64,000 bases of DNA from Glandiceps talaboti (taxonomy: Eukaryota > Hemichordata > Enteropneusta > Spengelidae). A program made the translations under genes and the position numbers. The DNA lies in contig NC_135554.1 in NCBI RefSeq assembly GCF_964340395.1, forward strand, positions 12,638,251 to 12,702,250. The letters run 5' to 3'. Under the pieces are notes generated by a model. That model was not told where the DNA came from. It saw only the letters and a list, made by a program, of their open reading frames with translations, and made no database searches. Shown piece after piece: positions 61,625-64,000 of this stretch (within the stretch, counting starts at the first letter, position 1; each line of letters opens with the position of its first letter).

Positions 61625-62423
61625 ATGGTAGAGATCTTCTGGAGACACCAGACGCCAGACAAAGTCTATACAAAATTTAAACAGCAGCTGCTGCAGCAAT
61701 ATGAATCCGAGTTTAAAGCGAAATTTTCACAGGAAAGAGCGATTCGAGAGGCAAGGAAAATAAACCATGGTGTATCTGCCACTTACTTCAACAATCACAA
61801 GATTGACGATAATCTGAGATCATCCTACAGTACAAAAGTCTGATGGCCCTATACTACCCAGAGTCTTACACCAAATCACGTAGAATATGCCATCAGCCTA
61901 CTGACACAGTATCTCATAATCACTTTTAGAAAGTTACGAAACTATATTTACCAACAGATACACAATAGAATAGTCGATTTAACCAATCTTCGGTAAAAGA
62001 ATAACCCTGAGAAGGAGACATTTAAAGACACTTGTTTTAAAACCTGAAATGTTTGATGCCCATATGAGAACCTTCGAACATCAGCATAAAGTACCAGACA
62101 TTACTGTCATCGATAAACAGACCAAATATGCAACATGGGTTAAAGTGTCCATACCCTTTGATGCACAAATTCCATTATGTTTTCAGGAGTTCGACAAATA
62201 TTTTCCACTCTCACTAGAAATAAACACAACAAGATTTCGTTCAGAAATAATAGTTATTGTCATAGGAAGTCTCGGAAATGTACATCATGGAACCACAAAT
62301 GGTTTGATCAAAGCTGGTCTAAATAGAAGTAATTCCAAATGCATCACCAAATATTGTAGTGTAAGCTTGATAGTAGGTACTTCTAAAATTTGGAGAATGA
62401 AATGTAGGTACCATAGCAACTAG
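61625..62423 (+). pseudogene. Second LINE-derived fragment (plus strand)
   Basis: 62049-62423 reads DITVIDKQTKYATWVKV, then RSEIIVIVIGSLGNVHHGT and SVSLIVGTSKIWRM. This resembles the post-polymerase tail of LINE-like ORFs, where a P(I/V)V(I/V)G(S/A)LG and a G(T/S)(A/S)xI(L/W)R motif occur together. The open stretch at 61625-61843 (basic, helical) ends in stops and its link to this is uncertain. The opposite strand to the preceding fragment shows two separate insertions. Confidence 0.55.
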
Positions 62424-62429
62424 ATATCA

Positions 62430-64000
62430 CGTGAACGTTTGTCAAAGGTGACCAAGAGAAATTCGTTCACTATATGGTTTCCTGGAATGTATTATGTATG
62501 TATTCTGTTAAATAATTATGCAAACACTTTACCTGTACATGCTATTTTCATGCAAGTTGGAAATAAAATAATTTGACATCTATGTATGTCAACTAACCTC
62601 GTGAGTGACACAATCAACTCCAGCCTCCTTTCTACTTAGTACAAAATACGACTCAGATCTATAACAAACGTAATGCGTTCTGTGCTCAAATATATCCTTA
62701 TCAGAACATCTGTCTAGCTGCACTATGCATAAATATAACACTATATGTAAGCCTACACGTCTAGATCTACAATTAGGTAGTTTGCCTTAAGATATAAGGT
62801 TCCGTTTTCAAATGTTTAAGTACTGCCATCGGCTAACCAGTCAATGGCCCACCTGTCGAACACTAGCTCTTAAAGTTTGAATCTGTCATTGGTTCTGCTG
62901 TGATTTAATATGATTCAAAATGTTTAGAATGTCTCTTATTTTCCTATTTTCAACTTGTGCAGGTACAAGTGTATGTTATTCTATAACATTGTTATATAGG
63001 CCAGAAAATACTCGTGACCTAATGGTTTTCTTACTTCTCGTCTTCAACTTGAAGTAACCAGGCGTCCCTTTATGCCACGAGCATTTCCCTCGGTTGAACG
63101 AAGAAGGCAGCATTGAGAAAGAAATAATTATTTTGTCAAATAAACGCTCTAAACATTACCTGAGCCAAAACAAAGTCATACTACCTCGATTAAAGCCGTT
63201 ATCTTCGGTTGTGATAACAAACAAGTATAAGTGTGAGCTAAACATTGTGTCGACTGCTTTTACGATATATATTTTTTGTGTGTGAAATTGATGTCAACTT
63301 TGAAATAGTTATATGTCTGCATACTTTTTAGGCTTCTTATCTTTGCATGAGGTGCATTTGTTGTTTTGTTGTTATAGAGGCTCGTTCCTGGATAAAAAGA
63401 CATTATGATAAATTAACACAAAACAATGACGTAGGGTACGATAATTTCAGGAAAAAACACACCAATAAAGTTTGATTAAATTCCATTTACCGTAATTATG
63501 AACTTTTTTATAGTGTCTATCATTGTACATATACATATTGTCTAGAAAAGATACATTAATGTGAGCTATTTTTTTCATACTGCAGTATTTTGTCTCCTAT
63601 TAATCATCTTGAACACACATATAATCAAAGCTAAAAGCTGGAGGTCTTTTGTATAAAAAATTATCAAATGCATTTCCCTAAAGGAAGATATGTCCAATTT
63701 TTCTTCATTTATGTTATAAGGCATTCATTAAGTGCAGTACTCTAACTTTTCATAGTAGAAATACATCTGATTTTTTTCTAAAGGCGTTGTATGTGCAATA
63801 ACGTGACACTGTGTATTTAATTTGGTGGCTTGAAAAATCTAAGTAGTCAGAATACAGTTTTAATACAGTCTCACAGGGAGTGTATAATCTAGACTTGTAA
63901 GTTTAACGTTATTACCCGTGTTACGAACCGAAAATTTAGAGAAGCCAAATAGTGCACAATTAAATACTTTCCCCACAACTTCCAGTCGAAACAACATACG
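62430..64000. other. Spacer at the window end
   Basis: It holds a piece of the repeat also seen near 50.1 kb (62775-62860). No gene or signal was recognised beyond it. Confidence 0.5.

Overview
This is A+T-rich animal nuclear DNA. The genes are split by GT-AG introns, and the spacers are full of TA, TATG/CATA, TGTC and TTG microsatellites, fold-back repeats, an LTR retrotransposon, LINE scraps and a tRNA-derived SINE. ROCO proteins with a Death domain and C-type-lectin receptors point to a marine invertebrate (lancelet, hemichordate or lophotrochozoan). I cannot name the species.

The core of the window is three paralogous genes: A at 11.1-15.7 kb (+), B at 27.2-22.7 kb (-) and C at 41.9-37.9 kb (-). 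Each has one very long coding exon of about 2.9 kb followed by two short exons. The long exon encodes a Roc GTPase domain whose P-loop/switch I half is separated from its DFAG/THxD half by about 300 residues carrying roughly ten hydrophobic segments, and then a COR domain. The two short exons, too small to stand out as ORFs, encode a C-terminal Death domain. I found them by following splice donors, acceptors and phase in all three genes. The predicted product, Roc-[multi-pass membrane]-Roc-COR-Death, would be a membrane-embedded GTPase linked to a death-fold adaptor. I know of no description of this layout. B and C are close relatives in tandem; A is more diverged and inverted.

Regions. 0-10 kb: repeats only (a fold-back element at 0.63-1.93 kb, a modular repeat family between 3.3 and 9.4 kb) plus one decayed exon resembling circularly permuted Ras proteins. 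10.3-10.9 kb: a large palindrome and microsatellites. 11-15.7 kb: gene A. 17.4-17.9 kb: an acidic ORF of unknown function. 22.3-27.2 kb: gene B. 28.2-28.5 kb: a palindrome with a TA tract. 31.9-37.4 kb: an LTR retrotransposon with two apparently identical 702-bp LTRs, a CTAG target duplication and a gutted interior. 37.7-41.9 kb: gene C. 42-50 kb: microsatellites, palindromes and a SINE. 51.2 kb: a LINE fragment. 53.2-59.8 kb: a six-exon gene for a type I membrane protein (signal peptide, propeller-like region, C-type lectin domain, repeated Ser/Thr-rich stalk, one membrane helix). 61.2-62.4 kb: LINE fragments.

The three ROCO-Death genes and the lectin receptor could all serve surface sensing or innate immunity, but that is inference from domain families and clustering.
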